From Actinomycetota bacterium (lineage in GTDB: Bacteria > Actinomycetota > Thermoleophilia > Miltoncostaeales > Miltoncostaeaceae), in NCBI GenBank assembly GCA_005800465.1, contig SYFI01000104.1, positions 1-18,176 on the forward strand: a stretch of 18,176 nucleotides of DNA. Direction: 5' to 3'. Below are positions 1 through 7,487 of this stretch, piece by piece (the first letter of the stretch is position 1; every line of letters starts with the position of its first letter). The position numbers and the translations under genes are program-made. The notes under the pieces are model-generated. The model was not told where the DNA came from, searched no databases, and was given only the letters and a program-made list of their open reading frames with translations.

Positions 1-149
1 ACCTGCGCGACCGGGTGGGCAAGAAGGCCCGTGTGCGTGAGCTGCAGAACTGGCAGACCACCCAGACGGCATCCACTCCGGTGGATCCCGAGGCGGTCGA
101 GATCGTTGAGGTCATCGCCGAGGTCGAGGAGACCACCGGCGAGGAGTGA
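1..149 (+). CDS. rplS: 50S ribosomal protein L19, 3' end only
   Basis: Only the last 48 codons are in the window, read in the frame whose first full codon is at base 3, with a TGA stop at 147-149. The peptide begins LRDRVGKKARVRE, the conserved C-terminal end of bacterial L19 (family usually about 115 residues), a large-subunit protein at the interface with the 30S subunit. After this block the protein continues for about 35 more residues in a Glu-rich tail ending VEETTGEE, which most L19 proteins lack. A strong hairpin follows the stop, so the ribosomal operon probably ends here. In many actinobacteria lepB lies between rplS and rnhB; it is absent here. Identity rests on a short but characteristic block plus synteny with rnhB. 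Confidence 0.85.
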   Translation, partial: LRDRVGKKARVRELQNWQTTQTASTPVDPEAVEIVEVIAEVEETTGEE

Positions 150-181
150 TCCGCCCGCGGCGTATGCCGCATTCGCTTTTC

Positions 182-209
182 CGAGGGCCCGCCGTTGTGC
201 GGGCCCTCG
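182..209 (+). terminator. Hairpin terminator after rplS
   Basis: A perfect 11-base-pair stem (arms CGAGGGCCCGC and GCGGGCCCTCG) with a 6-base loop starts 32 bases after the rplS stop. It is followed by the weakly T-rich GATGTTT rather than a true T-tract, as is common in high-G+C genomes. It separates the ribosomal operon from rnhB. Confidence 0.75.
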
Positions 210-244
210 ATGTTTCGGGGGCCACTCATGTGCCGCACCGGCGG

Positions 245-250
245 TAGCGT
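245..250 (+). promoter_or_regulatory. -10 hexamer TAGCGT in front of rnhB
   Basis: TAGCGT fits the actinobacterial -10 consensus TANNNT and ends 6 bases before the rnhB ATG at 257, so transcription would start at or next to the start codon. The intervening GGAGGT looks like a Shine-Dalgarno sequence but touches the ATG, too close to act as one. No clear -35 is visible. Confidence 0.5.
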
Positions 251-256
251 GGAGGT

Positions 257-916
257 ATGCGACCGCTCGCCACGGGACTGTCCCCGCTGCTGGACCACGA
301 CCTGCAACTGGGAGTTGATCGTCTGGTCGGTGCTGACGAGGCCGGGCGCGGGTGTCTGGCAGGGCCCATTGTGGTCGCGGCGGTGTGCCTCAACCTCGGG
401 TCGATGTCGAGGGCGGCCATCGAGGCCCTGTCCGGGCTGAATGACTCGAAGCGGCTCAGCCCGCGCCGGCGTGCCGCGCTGATTGGGGCGGTCATGATGT
501 ATGCCGAGCAGGTGGTCATTATCTCGGCCACCTCGCGCACCATCGACGCCGATAGCCTGCATCGCACCAACATCAGCGCCATGACACGCGCGGTGAGTGG
601 TATCGCCCCCGCACCAGATCTGGCCCTGGTGGACGGCTTCGATCTGGGGCCACACGCCCCGCCGCACCGGCGGCTCATAAAGGGAGACGCCACCAGCGCG
701 GCCGTCGCGGCCGCATCGGTAATCGCAAAAGAGACGCGCGACCGCCTGATGCGCGGTCCGGCTGCCTCCCGGTACCCGCAATACGGTTTCGACGGGCACG
801 TGGGGTACATCACGACCGCGCATAAAGACGCCGTGCGTGCCCATGGTCCGAGCCCGCTTCACCGGCTGTCATTCCGTACGGATGCCTATGGCGACGAGCC
901 CTCGCTGCTTGAGTAA
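257..916 (+). CDS. rnhB: Ribonuclease HII
   Basis: A 219-residue protein of normal family length. RNase HII cuts the RNA strand of RNA-DNA hybrids and removes single ribonucleotides misincorporated in DNA; it is cytosolic and uses Mn or Mg. The four carboxylates of the active site are visible: Asp27 and Glu28 in the DEAGRG motif (residues 27-32), Asp126 in LVDG and Asp144 in KGDATSAAVAAASVIAK. The NDSKRLS block (62-68) is also typical. The ATG at 257 is chosen because it precedes the catalytic block by the usual distance and has a -10 hexamer 6 bases upstream, suggesting a leaderless mRNA. The last 31 bases overlap the end of yraN, which is read from the other strand. Confidence 0.93.
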   Translation: MRPLATGLSPLLDHDLQLGVDRLVGADEAGRGCLAGPIVVAAVCLNLGSMSRAAIEALSGLNDSKRLSPRRRAALIGAVMMYAEQVVIISATSRTIDADSLHRTNISAMTRAVSGIAPAPDLALVDGFDLGPHAPPHRRLIKGDATSAAVAAASVIAKETRDRLMRGPAASRYPQYGFDGHVGYITTAHKDAVRAHGPSPLHRLSFRTDAYGDEPSLLE

Positions 917-1284
917 CGCTCGGGGGTGATGCCCTGGGTGCGCGTGATGTCCCATCCCGCGCCACGGGGCACCACCACGATCAGGTCGGGGCGTATGGCG
1001 TGGCTGGCGAACTCAGGGTGTCGTGCCACATACGCCAATGCGGCACGGGCGAGACGATCACGTTGCCCGGTGCTGATGGGCGGGGAGTGGGGGTCGTACC
1101 GGGTGCGGGTCTTCACCTCGCAGGTGGCCAGAATTCCGCGCCGCTCGGCAGCGATGTCAATCTCGCCCCCGCCCCCGCGCCACCGGGTGGCGAGAATTCG
1201 CCACCCGCGTCTGATCAGCCATCGTTCGGCCGCGCGCTCGCCAGCGCGTCCCAGTACGTGGTCGCGGTAGTCGTCTATTCCCAC
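886..1284 (-). CDS. yraN: YraN/UPF0102 family endonuclease-like protein
   Basis: A 132-residue protein from the GTG at 1284. It has the UPF0102 pattern: LGRAGERAAERWL near the N-terminus, then GGGGEIDIAAERRG (about residues 37-50) and CEVKTRTR (55-62). Glu41, Asp43, Glu56 and Lys58 fit the PD-(D/E)XK nuclease core. The biological role of the family is poorly defined; its usual neighbours rnhB, comM and dprA point to nucleic-acid handling. The start is uncertain. GTG 1284 gives the usual family N-terminus, but no Shine-Dalgarno is seen. An ATG at 1365 would add 27 residues, with a possible -10 hexamer (TACAGT, minus strand, 1383-1388) ahead of it. The gene sits on the minus strand between plus-strand genes and overlaps the end of rnhB by 31 bases. 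Confidence 0.85.
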   Translation of the reverse strand: MGIDDYRDHVLGRAGERAAERWLIRRGWRILATRWRGGGGEIDIAAERRGILATCEVKTRTRYDPHSPPISTGQRDRLARAALAYVARHPEFASHAIRPDLIVVVPRGAGWDITRTQGITPERYSSSEGSSP

Positions 1285-1375
1285 ATCGTGCGCCGTCGTC
1301 ACGCACGCGGGGTGCGGGCAATGTGGCGAAATCCGTGCCACTTCGTGCCGATACCCGTGCAACATGGGCGCCCGT

Positions 1376-1390
1376 CGTACAGACTGTACG
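1376..1390. promoter_or_regulatory. Palindromic operator candidate in the sod/yraN divergent region
   Basis: CGTACA-GAC-TGTACG is a perfect inverted repeat with 6-base arms and a 3-base centre, 36 bases upstream of the superoxide dismutase ATG and upstream of yraN on the other strand. Its size and position fit a binding site for a dimeric regulator. The minus strand of the same site holds TACAGT, a possible -10 for yraN. The regulator is unknown. Confidence 0.4.
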
Positions 1391-1426
1391 GGTCCGGATC
1401 AGCACGAACTCTTCCGAGGAGGCCGC

Positions 1427-2032
1427 ATGCCCTTCGAGCTCCCGCCGCTCACGTACGCGTTCAACGCCCTTGAGCCCCACATCGATGCAACCACGATGGA
1501 GATCCACCACGACCGCCACCACAAGGCATACGTCGACAACGCCAACGCGGCGCTTGCCGGTACCTCGTGGGAGAACGCCTCCGTGGAGGAGGTTGTCACC
1601 AGCCTCGACCAGATTCCGGAGGACATCCGCGGCGCGGTGCGCAACAACGCTGGTGGTCACTACAACCACACGCTCTTCTGGGAGATCATGGGCCCGGACG
1701 GCGGCGGTGCACTCGGTGGTGCACTGGGCGCAGCCATCGACAGCACGTTTGGCTCGCTCGACGACCTGAAGGCCAAGGTCAACGAGGGCGGCATCAAGCG
1801 GTTTGGCTCCGGCTGGTCGTGGCTTGTGGTGAATAACGGCGCACTTGAGGTGATGAGCACCCCGAACCAGGACACGCCGCTTTCGGAGGGCAAGACCCCC
1901 ATCCTCGGTATCGACGTGTGGGAGCACGCGTACTACCTCAACTACCAGAACAAGCGTCCAGCGTACCTCGACGCCTGGTGGAATGTGGTGAATTGGGACG
2001 CCGTTGCTGCCAAGTACGAGGCTGCGGGCTAG
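1427..2032 (+). CDS. sodA: Superoxide dismutase, Mn-type (Fe/Mn family)
   Basis: A 201-residue cytosolic enzyme converting superoxide to hydrogen peroxide and oxygen. All four metal ligands are visible: His27 (MEIHHDRHH), His81 (GGHYNH), Asp163 and His167 (DVWEHAYYL). Gly77 and Gln148 (in TPNQD) are at the positions that favour manganese, whereas Fe enzymes usually carry the outer-sphere glutamine at the 77-type position. I therefore call Mn-type, with cambialistic use possible. No signal peptide is seen. The ATG at 1427 is supported by a strong Shine-Dalgarno GAGGAGG at 1416-1422. It is a single-gene transcript, with a palindrome upstream and a strong terminator hairpin just downstream. Confidence 0.96.
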   Translation: MPFELPPLTYAFNALEPHIDATTMEIHHDRHHKAYVDNANAALAGTSWENASVEEVVTSLDQIPEDIRGAVRNNAGGHYNHTLFWEIMGPDGGGALGGALGAAIDSTFGSLDDLKAKVNEGGIKRFGSGWSWLVVNNGALEVMSTPNQDTPLSEGKTPILGIDVWEHAYYLNYQNKRPAYLDAWWNVVNWDAVAAKYEAAG

Positions 2033-2045
2033 CAACGTGAGCATG

Positions 2046-2074
2046 CGGGCCCCGGGGCGTGACCCCGGGGCCCG
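2046..2074 (+). terminator. Strong GC hairpin after the superoxide dismutase gene
   Basis: The arms GGGCCCCGGGG (2047-2057) and CCCCGGGGCCC (2063-2073) pair perfectly around the loop CGTGA, and one further C-G pair closes the base. It starts 13 bases after the stop codon. There is no T-tract. Confidence 0.75.
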
Positions 2075-2198
2075 TCGTGACGTGCCGTTGCGCCAACCGG
2101 CACGAATGGCGCGCCACCCCTGAGCGTTTCGCCGTGATGCTCTTTGCATCGTTGCGCGAATCGTCAGCCCGGCCGTCATCGGCCTCGAGACCACCACC

Positions 2199-3671
2199 GT
2201 GGAGGTGGAGGTTGACCTGCGCCCGGGGCTCCCCGGATTCAGCGTGGTGGGGCTGGCGGATACCGCGGTGCAGGAGGCCAGGGAGCGGGTGCGGTCGGGG
2301 GTCATCAACCAGGCCTTTGACCTGCCACCCGTTCGCATTGTGGCCAATCTCGCGCCGGCGGATCTGAGAAAGGCGGGGCCGCAGTACGACCTGCCCATTG
2401 CGCTCGCCCTGCTGAGCGGATCGGGGCAGATGCGGCCGGGCTCGCTGGCGTCGACGGGCGCCGTGGGCGAGCTGGCCCTGGACGGCGCCCTGCGACCGGT
2501 GCCCGGGGCATTGGTGATGGCGGAGCACGCAGCCCGGAGGGGATGGCGACGCCTTGTGGTTCCCGAGGCGAACGCGCCCGAGGCGTCGCTGGTGCCGGGC
2601 ATCGAGATCCTGGGGGTGCGCACTCTGCGCCACGCGGTGGACGTGTTGGAGGACCGGGATGAGCCTGTGCGGGTACAGGGAGGCGCCAAGGTGCTCATTG
2701 CCCAGTCCGAACCGGCGGGACTTGGGGACCTGCGCGACGTGCATGGTCAGGCCGATGCCCGCCGGGCACTGGAGATCGCGGCCGCCGGCGCCCATTCCAT
2801 TCTTATGATCGGCCCCCCAGGCGGTGGCAAGACCATGCTCGCGCGCCGGCTGCCGGGCATCATGCCGCCGCTGGATGTGGCCGAGGCCATCGCGATCACT
2901 CGCATCCATTCGGTTGCGGGCCTCCTGCCCGCCGGGCGTGCGCTGGTGACCACGCGTCCATTTCGCGCACCGCACCACACAATCTCTGCACCCGGGTTGG
3001 TGGGAGGTGGCCGCGTGCCCCGGCCCGGGGAGGTGAGCCTCGCCCACCTGGGGGTGTTGTTTCTTGACGAGATATGTGCGTTTCCAGCTGCCGTGCTTGA
3101 TGCGCTGCGCCAGCCCATGGAGGAGGGCTGCATTGACATCTCGCGCAGCCTCGGCACGGCGCGCTTTCCGGCCGGGCCGCTACTGGTGTGCGCAGGAAAC
3201 CCGTGCCCATGTGGCCACGCGGGTGACTCTGTGCGGCGGTGCACGTGTGCTCCCGGACGGGCGGAGGCATATCGCGCACGGGTATCGGGCCCCATCGCCG
3301 ACCGCATCGACCTGCGCGTGGATATGCCACGGCTTGACCGCGACGAGATGTTGGCCGAACGGGGGATGGGGGAGCCGAGCAGCGCGGTGCGGGCGCGGGT
3401 TGCGGCCGCCCGCGCGTGGCAGCGCGCTCGCGGGCAGTCGGTTCCCAATGCACGGCTCGGGGCTGCCACCGCCAGAGCGGCGAGCGATTTGGACCGGGAG
3501 GGACGCCTGCTGCTGGGGGCAGCGATCGATCAACTGGGGCTCACCGCACGCGGGTGTGACCGCGTAATCAGGGTGGCCCGCACCATTGCCGATCTGGCGG
3601 CGACCGAGTGCGTGTTGCCTCTCCACCTTGCGGAGGCCATCCGCTATCGCAGTGCCGGCGGGTTCGAATGA
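2199..3671 (+). CDS. comM: ComM/YifB-family AAA+ ATPase (Mg chelatase-like)
   Basis: A 490-residue protein from the GTG at 2199. ComM is a hexameric helicase that extends recombination of transforming DNA by branch migration. Domain order: N-terminal ChlI-like domain (about 1-165), AAA+ core (about 170-390) with Walker A GPPGGGKT at 205-212 and Walker B LFLDEI with Asp290/Glu291, a cysteine cluster NPCPCGH...CTC, and the C-terminal Mg_chelatase_C domain. The N-terminus is a puzzle: the reading frame stays open upstream to 2124 and encodes ARIVSPAVIGLE, the family's conserved first strand. In-frame ATG, GTG or TTG codons are absent there, and the position of the usual initiator Met is an ATC at 2148. 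The true protein may be 17 residues longer. The stop overlaps the start of dprA. Confidence 0.92.
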   Translation: MEVEVDLRPGLPGFSVVGLADTAVQEARERVRSGVINQAFDLPPVRIVANLAPADLRKAGPQYDLPIALALLSGSGQMRPGSLASTGAVGELALDGALRPVPGALVMAEHAARRGWRRLVVPEANAPEASLVPGIEILGVRTLRHAVDVLEDRDEPVRVQGGAKVLIAQSEPAGLGDLRDVHGQADARRALEIAAAGAHSILMIGPPGGGKTMLARRLPGIMPPLDVAEAIAITRIHSVAGLLPAGRALVTTRPFRAPHHTISAPGLVGGGRVPRPGEVSLAHLGVLFLDEICAFPAAVLDALRQPMEEGCIDISRSLGTARFPAGPLLVCAGNPCPCGHAGDSVRRCTCAPGRAEAYRARVSGPIADRIDLRVDMPRLDRDEMLAERGMGEPSSAVRARVAAARAWQRARGQSVPNARLGAATARAASDLDREGRLLLGAAIDQLGLTARGCDRVIRVARTIADLAATECVLPLHLAEAIRYRSAGGFE

Positions 3672-4777
3672 TGCCGGGCGCGGACTGGCCTCTGGGCCTG
3701 GCATGCATGGCGCATGCGCTGTCGCGCGACTTACAGCGCGCTGCCCGCGCGGCCGGCGGACCCGCGGCGCTGTGGGGCGGTACGTCGGCGCAACTCGCGA
3801 ACTGGCTGCGGGCTGATACCGATGCGGTGGCGCGCGTGACGGCGAGCCGTGCGGCATTTCATGCCGGGTCAGCGCGCGAGGCGCTTGCCGCGGCTGGTGT
3901 GACCCATGTCGGGATGCCCTCGCAGGAGTATCCGGCGCGTCTTTCGAGCATCTTTGACCCCCCCTTCGGGCTGTTTGGCATGGGCTGTGTGATTCCCACC
4001 CTTGCCTGCATGGAGGAGGGGCCAACGGTGGCCATTGTCGGGAGCCGTCGTCCGACTGCAGCGGGCAGGCGGTTTGCACACGACCTGGCTGCAGGACTGG
4101 CCGAGCGCGGAGCCGTGATTGTAAGCGGCCTCGCGCGGGGGATTGACGGGGCTGCGCACGAGGGCGCCCTCGATGCGGGGGGCGTCACGGTGGCGGTGCT
4201 TGGATCGTCGGTGGACCACATCCACCCCCGGCGCCACCTGACGTTGGCCCAGCGCCTCTGTGAGACCGGGGCGGTGCTCAGCGAGTACTGGCCGGGCACA
4301 TCTCCCGCAGCCTGGAGGTTTCCCGCCCGCAATCGGATCGTGGCCGGCCTGGCCGATGCCGTTGTGGTGATTGAGGCTGCAGGCCGGTCGGGGGCACTGA
4401 TTACGGCCGATTTTGCCATGGAGCACGGAACCACCGTGCTGGCGGTGCCGGGCTGGCCGGGCGCCGAGATGTCGGCCGGGTGCAACTCGCTCATCCGGGC
4501 GGGTGCTGCGCTGTGCGAGGGGGTCGACGACGTGGTGAATGAGGTGGCACATGTGGGGTGGCGCGATGTGCAGTCGCCCCTCGGCAGCGATGGGGCGGGC
4601 GGGGCGGTGCTCGCCCTTGTCGCGCGCGAGCCGTGCGGGGTGGACCGCATCGCCACGCTCACAGACATGCCGCCCGGGGCGGCTGCGGCTGCGCTGGCGG
4701 CGTTGGAGATCGCCGGACGGGTTGTGCGCGAGCCCGGTGGGGTGTTCAGGGCGGTGGTTCGTCGCGAGGGAGGATGA
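3668..4777 (+). CDS. dprA: DNA processing protein DprA
   Basis: A 369-residue protein. DprA binds incoming single-stranded DNA in the cytoplasm and loads RecA during natural transformation. Visible family blocks are GSRRPT (125-130), IVSGLARGID (151-160), the Rossmann-fold RNRIVAGLAD (221-230), GRSGALITADFA (239-250) and GCNSLIRAGA (271-280). A short N-terminal helical region and a C-terminal winged-helix domain (about 305-365, ending REPGGVFRAV) complete the usual layout. The start at 3668 is chosen because ATGA overlaps the comM stop by 4 bases, a classical translational coupling; a second ATG follows at once at 3671. The gene ends 7 bases from the convergent WYL regulator, with no hairpin between them. 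Confidence 0.94.
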   Translation: MMPGADWPLGLACMAHALSRDLQRAARAAGGPAALWGGTSAQLANWLRADTDAVARVTASRAAFHAGSAREALAAAGVTHVGMPSQEYPARLSSIFDPPFGLFGMGCVIPTLACMEEGPTVAIVGSRRPTAAGRRFAHDLAAGLAERGAVIVSGLARGIDGAAHEGALDAGGVTVAVLGSSVDHIHPRRHLTLAQRLCETGAVLSEYWPGTSPAAWRFPARNRIVAGLADAVVVIEAAGRSGALITADFAMEHGTTVLAVPGWPGAEMSAGCNSLIRAGAALCEGVDDVVNEVAHVGWRDVQSPLGSDGAGGAVLALVAREPCGVDRIATLTDMPPGAAAAALAALEIAGRVVREPGGVFRAVVRREGG

Positions 4778-4784
4778 CGTGCGG

Positions 4785-6872
4785 CTAGCGGCGTGCGGGT
4801 GCTGCGGCATAGCGCGCAAGAACGCGCTCCGCGTGCTCAACCACCGTGGCACGAAGGGCGACGGGCTCAAACAGCACGGCCTCTCCACCGTGCTTGATGA
4901 TCTCCTTCACCAGCCACTCTTCGCTGGCGTACGGGATCTCCGCAAGAATGGAACGGTCGGCAAAACGGTCTGCCGATGGATGCTCCTCGGCGAGCCAGCG
5001 CGCAATGCTCGAGCCAAACCAGACCGATGCGCTCTGTGCGGTGGTCTCTCCGTGCGAGGGCGATCCCCACGGCTGATACGGCACGGCTTCGACCTCGGTG
5101 CGCCGCACAAAATGCTCATCGAGGACGCTTGCCGCACGAATGCGGTCGAGTCGGAATGTGCGCTGCTCGCCGGCACGGCGGCAGTGCGCGACCAGATACC
5201 AGGCATCACGCGAGTTCATGAGCATGTGGGGCTCGATGGTGCGCTCGGTGATCTTCCCGCGCGACTCGGTCCAGTACTCGATCTCGAGAAGGCGTTCCTC
5301 GCGTACTGCCTGCGTAATGGCGGTCCCAACGGTCTCGCTGGCCGTCTGCACGTGCCCCAGTTCCACGCCCGTGGTGGACTCCTGACCCACGGCCGACTCG
5401 ATTTTGCGGCGCGCGGAGGCGAGTTCTTTCGCAGCGACAAGCGGCAGGCGCCCGCCCACGAAGTCGAGCGCCCACAGCAGCGCCTTGGCCTCGAGCGGGG
5501 AGAGGCGTGCGGGGCGCGCGAACTGGTCGCCGTAGACCTCCTTCTGCACAACCACAACGTCGCCCTCCACCTGAGCGAACAGGGCGTAGCAGCCGCCACC
5601 GAAGTTGATGAGGTTAAGCAGGATGAGATCCTCTTCCAAGGCAAGCTGAGTGAGGTTGAGCTCACTTCGCAGTTCGCCGCAGGCGACGTCGGCCTCATAC
5701 GAGCGGCCACACGCGGCGAGCAGGCGGGTCATGAGGGCGAGCAGGCGCGAGATGCGCTCAACGGGAACCACACGCTCCGACGGATCATCCGGCAGCGAAT
5801 CCGACGGCGACACCTCGTCGGCGGTCCGGGGGAGCGACTTTCTCTTGCGCCCGGGCTTGCCGGAATGGCGTGTGCGCACCGTCTCGAGGGCGTCGGTGGC
5901 GGCGGCCCGAAGCGACGCGGGCTCAATGACCTCGGCCTCGGCCCCAAGGCCGAGTACCCACGAGATGATCTCGCGCTCGCCGCCGTAGCCGGTCCGGAAC
6001 ACTGCGGTGCCGTCCGGTCGCTCCTCATATTCGCCGTAGGCCCCGAACATCTGGTCAACCCACCACGAGATGGTGGACGAGATCTCGATGACGCCGGTCT
6101 GCGAGGTATCGGCCAGCTGCCACGGCGCGCGGTCGCGGTACCGCGAGAGGTCGACTTCGCTGGGGGGCGGGAAGTCGTGCTCGGCGCGGGTTTTGAAGGT
6201 GATGCGGCCCTCGATGCGCGACAGGCGGAAGCAGCGCAGTTCCTCGCGGTCGTGCGCGAATCCCACCAAGTACCAGTTGCCGGCCATGTACAACAGCGAA
6301 TACGGGTCGACTTCGCGATCGGACCGGTCGTCGCGGCCAATCGAGTAGTACCGGAAGCGAATGGTTTTGCGGCGGCTGATGGCCGACTCGATCTTGATGA
6401 GGTAGCTCGATACCTCGGCGGTGTGGCGGCTTCCGAGCAGGTTGACGGCCACGGTGCGCGCGGCGTGGTCATCGAGCGGGCTCGGCCGGCCGAGGGTGAG
6501 GTGCTGCAGCGCAAGACGCAGGGGCTCCGCATACGCGAACTGCCCCTCCAGGAGATACAGGCTGGTGTGCAGTGCGCTGAGCTCGCCCTCGTCGAACTCG
6601 ATGGGCGGCAGGTAGTAGTTCTCGGGCGGCATCGCATAGAGATCGCCCTGAAATGGATCGTCGCTGGGACGCTCAACGGCAAGGCGCAGGCCCACGCCCT
6701 CAAGTTCGGAGCGGTCGGAGTAGAAGCGACGCAGAAATGCCTGTTCGCTCATACCGCCGTAGCCCTCAACCGCCTCGTGGATCTCCTCGGCGGTGACAGG
6801 GCGCGCTTGCGCCATCAGGAATGCGACCAGCGAAAGCTGCCGCACAAGTTTGTCGTCATCCCTCTGGGCCAA
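4785..6872 (-). CDS. PafB-PafC fusion-type double WYL transcriptional regulator
   Basis: A 695-residue protein made of two tandem regulators. The first half has an HTH (about 10-65), a WYL domain with a literal NWYLVG (199-204) and FRLSRI, and a WCX-type C-terminal part. A basic linker (GKPGRKRKS) leads to a second HTH-like region (about 375-450), a second WYL domain (AWYLVAH, FRLDRI) and a second C-terminal part. PafB and PafC form a heterodimer in mycobacteria that activates LexA-independent DNA-damage genes; fused forms occur in other actinobacteria. That this protein does the same is inferred. I chose the TTG at 6872 because GGAAGGA (6881-6887) lies 8 bases upstream and TAACAT (6905-6910) could be its -10. 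An ATG at 6959 would add 29 poorly conserved residues and lacks a ribosome-binding site. No proteasome or pup genes are in view. Confidence 0.9.
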   Translation of the reverse strand: MAQRDDDKLVRQLSLVAFLMAQARPVTAEEIHEAVEGYGGMSEQAFLRRFYSDRSELEGVGLRLAVERPSDDPFQGDLYAMPPENYYLPPIEFDEGELSALHTSLYLLEGQFAYAEPLRLALQHLTLGRPSPLDDHAARTVAVNLLGSRHTAEVSSYLIKIESAISRRKTIRFRYYSIGRDDRSDREVDPYSLLYMAGNWYLVGFAHDREELRCFRLSRIEGRITFKTRAEHDFPPPSEVDLSRYRDRAPWQLADTSQTGVIEISSTISWWVDQMFGAYGEYEERPDGTAVFRTGYGGEREIISWVLGLGAEAEVIEPASLRAAATDALETVRTRHSGKPGRKRKSLPRTADEVSPSDSLPDDPSERVVPVERISRLLALMTRLLAACGRSYEADVACGELRSELNLTQLALEEDLILLNLINFGGGCYALFAQVEGDVVVVQKEVYGDQFARPARLSPLEAKALLWALDFVGGRLPLVAAKELASARRKIESAVGQESTTGVELGHVQTASETVGTAITQAVREERLLEIEYWTESRGKITERTIEPHMLMNSRDAWYLVAHCRRAGEQRTFRLDRIRAASVLDEHFVRRTEVEAVPYQPWGSPSHGETTAQSASVWFGSSIARWLAEEHPSADRFADRSILAEIPYASEEWLVKEIIKHGGEAVLFEPVALRATVVEHAERVLARYAAAPARR

Positions 6873-6904
6873 TCGCCCATTCCTTCCATCGCGGCGCTCG
6901 CTGG

Positions 6905-6910
6905 ATGTTA
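6905..6910 (-). promoter_or_regulatory. -10 hexamer TAACAT for the WYL regulator
   Basis: On the minus strand TAACAT fits TANNNT. Transcription starting about 7 bases later would give a leader of about 26 bases carrying the GGAAGGA Shine-Dalgarno before the TTG at 6872. The same bases hold the start codon of the divergent nuclease gene. Confidence 0.35.
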
Positions 6911-7435
6911 GCCGAGCGATGGGCCCGGCGGGGGGTGCACGGTGTGCAGATTGCCGCATGTGGAGCCATGATTCTCACCCTTGTGGCATCTGGGTGCGGC
7001 ACCGGGGATGAGGTGGGGGTGCTGTCTGGCCGGGTGGTGCGCGTGCTCGATGGCGACACCATCGTGGTGGCTGGCGTGGGCACCGTGCGCTATCTGGGTG
7101 TGGACACACCCGAACTGCATCATCCCCGCAAGCCCGTTGAGCGATTTGCTGCCCGCGCGGCGGTATTCAACCGGCGCCTGGTGGCTGATGTGGATGTGCG
7201 GCTGGAGACCGACCGCGAAGTGCACGATGCCTACGGCCGCACGCTGGCCTACGTGTATGTGGGGCGGGTCATGGTGAATGCCGAGTTGGTCCGGGCGGGC
7301 ATGGCCGAGTCGTTTGCATTCGCTCCCAACACCACACATAAGGTCCTATTTGACGACCTTGAGGCGGATGCACGCACTGCCGGGCGCGGCCAGTGGGGTC
7401 CCCTAGAGGGTGGACCCCCGTACGGGGTGCCCTGA
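6905..7435 (+). CDS. Thermonuclease (SNase family), probable lipoprotein
   Basis: A 176-residue protein closely resembling staphylococcal nuclease, a calcium-dependent phosphodiesterase that degrades DNA and RNA. The catalytic set is complete: Asp51 in VLDGDT, Arg62 in VRYLGVDTPE, Asp67, Glu70, and Arg112 in YGRTLAYVYV. The N-terminus has basic residues (RWARR), a hydrophobic stretch to about residue 27 and ASGC with Cys31, read as a slightly imperfect lipobox, so the enzyme is probably anchored outside the membrane. The ATG at 6905 gives this signal peptide; no good ribosome-binding site is seen. It is divergent from the WYL regulator with only 32 bases between start codons. It could supply nucleotides or act in DNA uptake; the comM-dprA genes nearby make the latter worth noting but do not show it. 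Confidence 0.87.
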   Translation: MLAERWARRGVHGVQIAACGAMILTLVASGCGTGDEVGVLSGRVVRVLDGDTIVVAGVGTVRYLGVDTPELHHPRKPVERFAARAAVFNRRLVADVDVRLETDREVHDAYGRTLAYVYVGRVMVNAELVRAGMAESFAFAPNTTHKVLFDDLEADARTAGRGQWGPLEGGPPYGVP

Positions 7436-7461
7436 GAAATGGCAGGGCCTTGCGCCGCAGC

Positions 7462-7485
7462 CCGGGCCGGTGCGCCGGGGCCCGG
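7462..7485. terminator. GC-rich hairpin between nuclease and the next gene
   Basis: The arm CCGGGCCGG (7462-7470) can pair with CCGGGGCCCGG (7475-7485) across the loop TGCG, with a two-base bulge. It starts 27 bases after the nuclease stop and no T-tract follows, so termination is plausible but not certain. Confidence 0.4.
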
Positions 7486-7487
7486 TC

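Noticed and set aside
251..256. GGAGGT before rnhB as a Shine-Dalgarno
   Set aside because: It abuts the ATG, leaving no usable spacing; the -10 hexamer just upstream suggests the RNA starts there or later.
2107..2116. TGGCGCGCCA palindrome ahead of comM
   Set aside because: It is pure G+C-type palindrome with no promoter hexamer nearby; too little to call an operator.
1157..2698. A 513-codon open frame on the minus strand across sod and comM
   Set aside because: It crosses two well-supported genes and the sod terminator, and has no domain signal.
4539..6911. A 790-codon open frame on the plus strand opposite the WYL regulator
   Set aside because: It is antisense to a gene with two clear WYL domains and encodes no recognisable motif; long antisense frames are expected at this G+C content.
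7395..7418. Hairpin GGGGTCC...GGACCCC
   Set aside because: It lies inside the last codons of the nuclease gene and encodes part of its Gly/Pro tail, so a terminator role is not supported.
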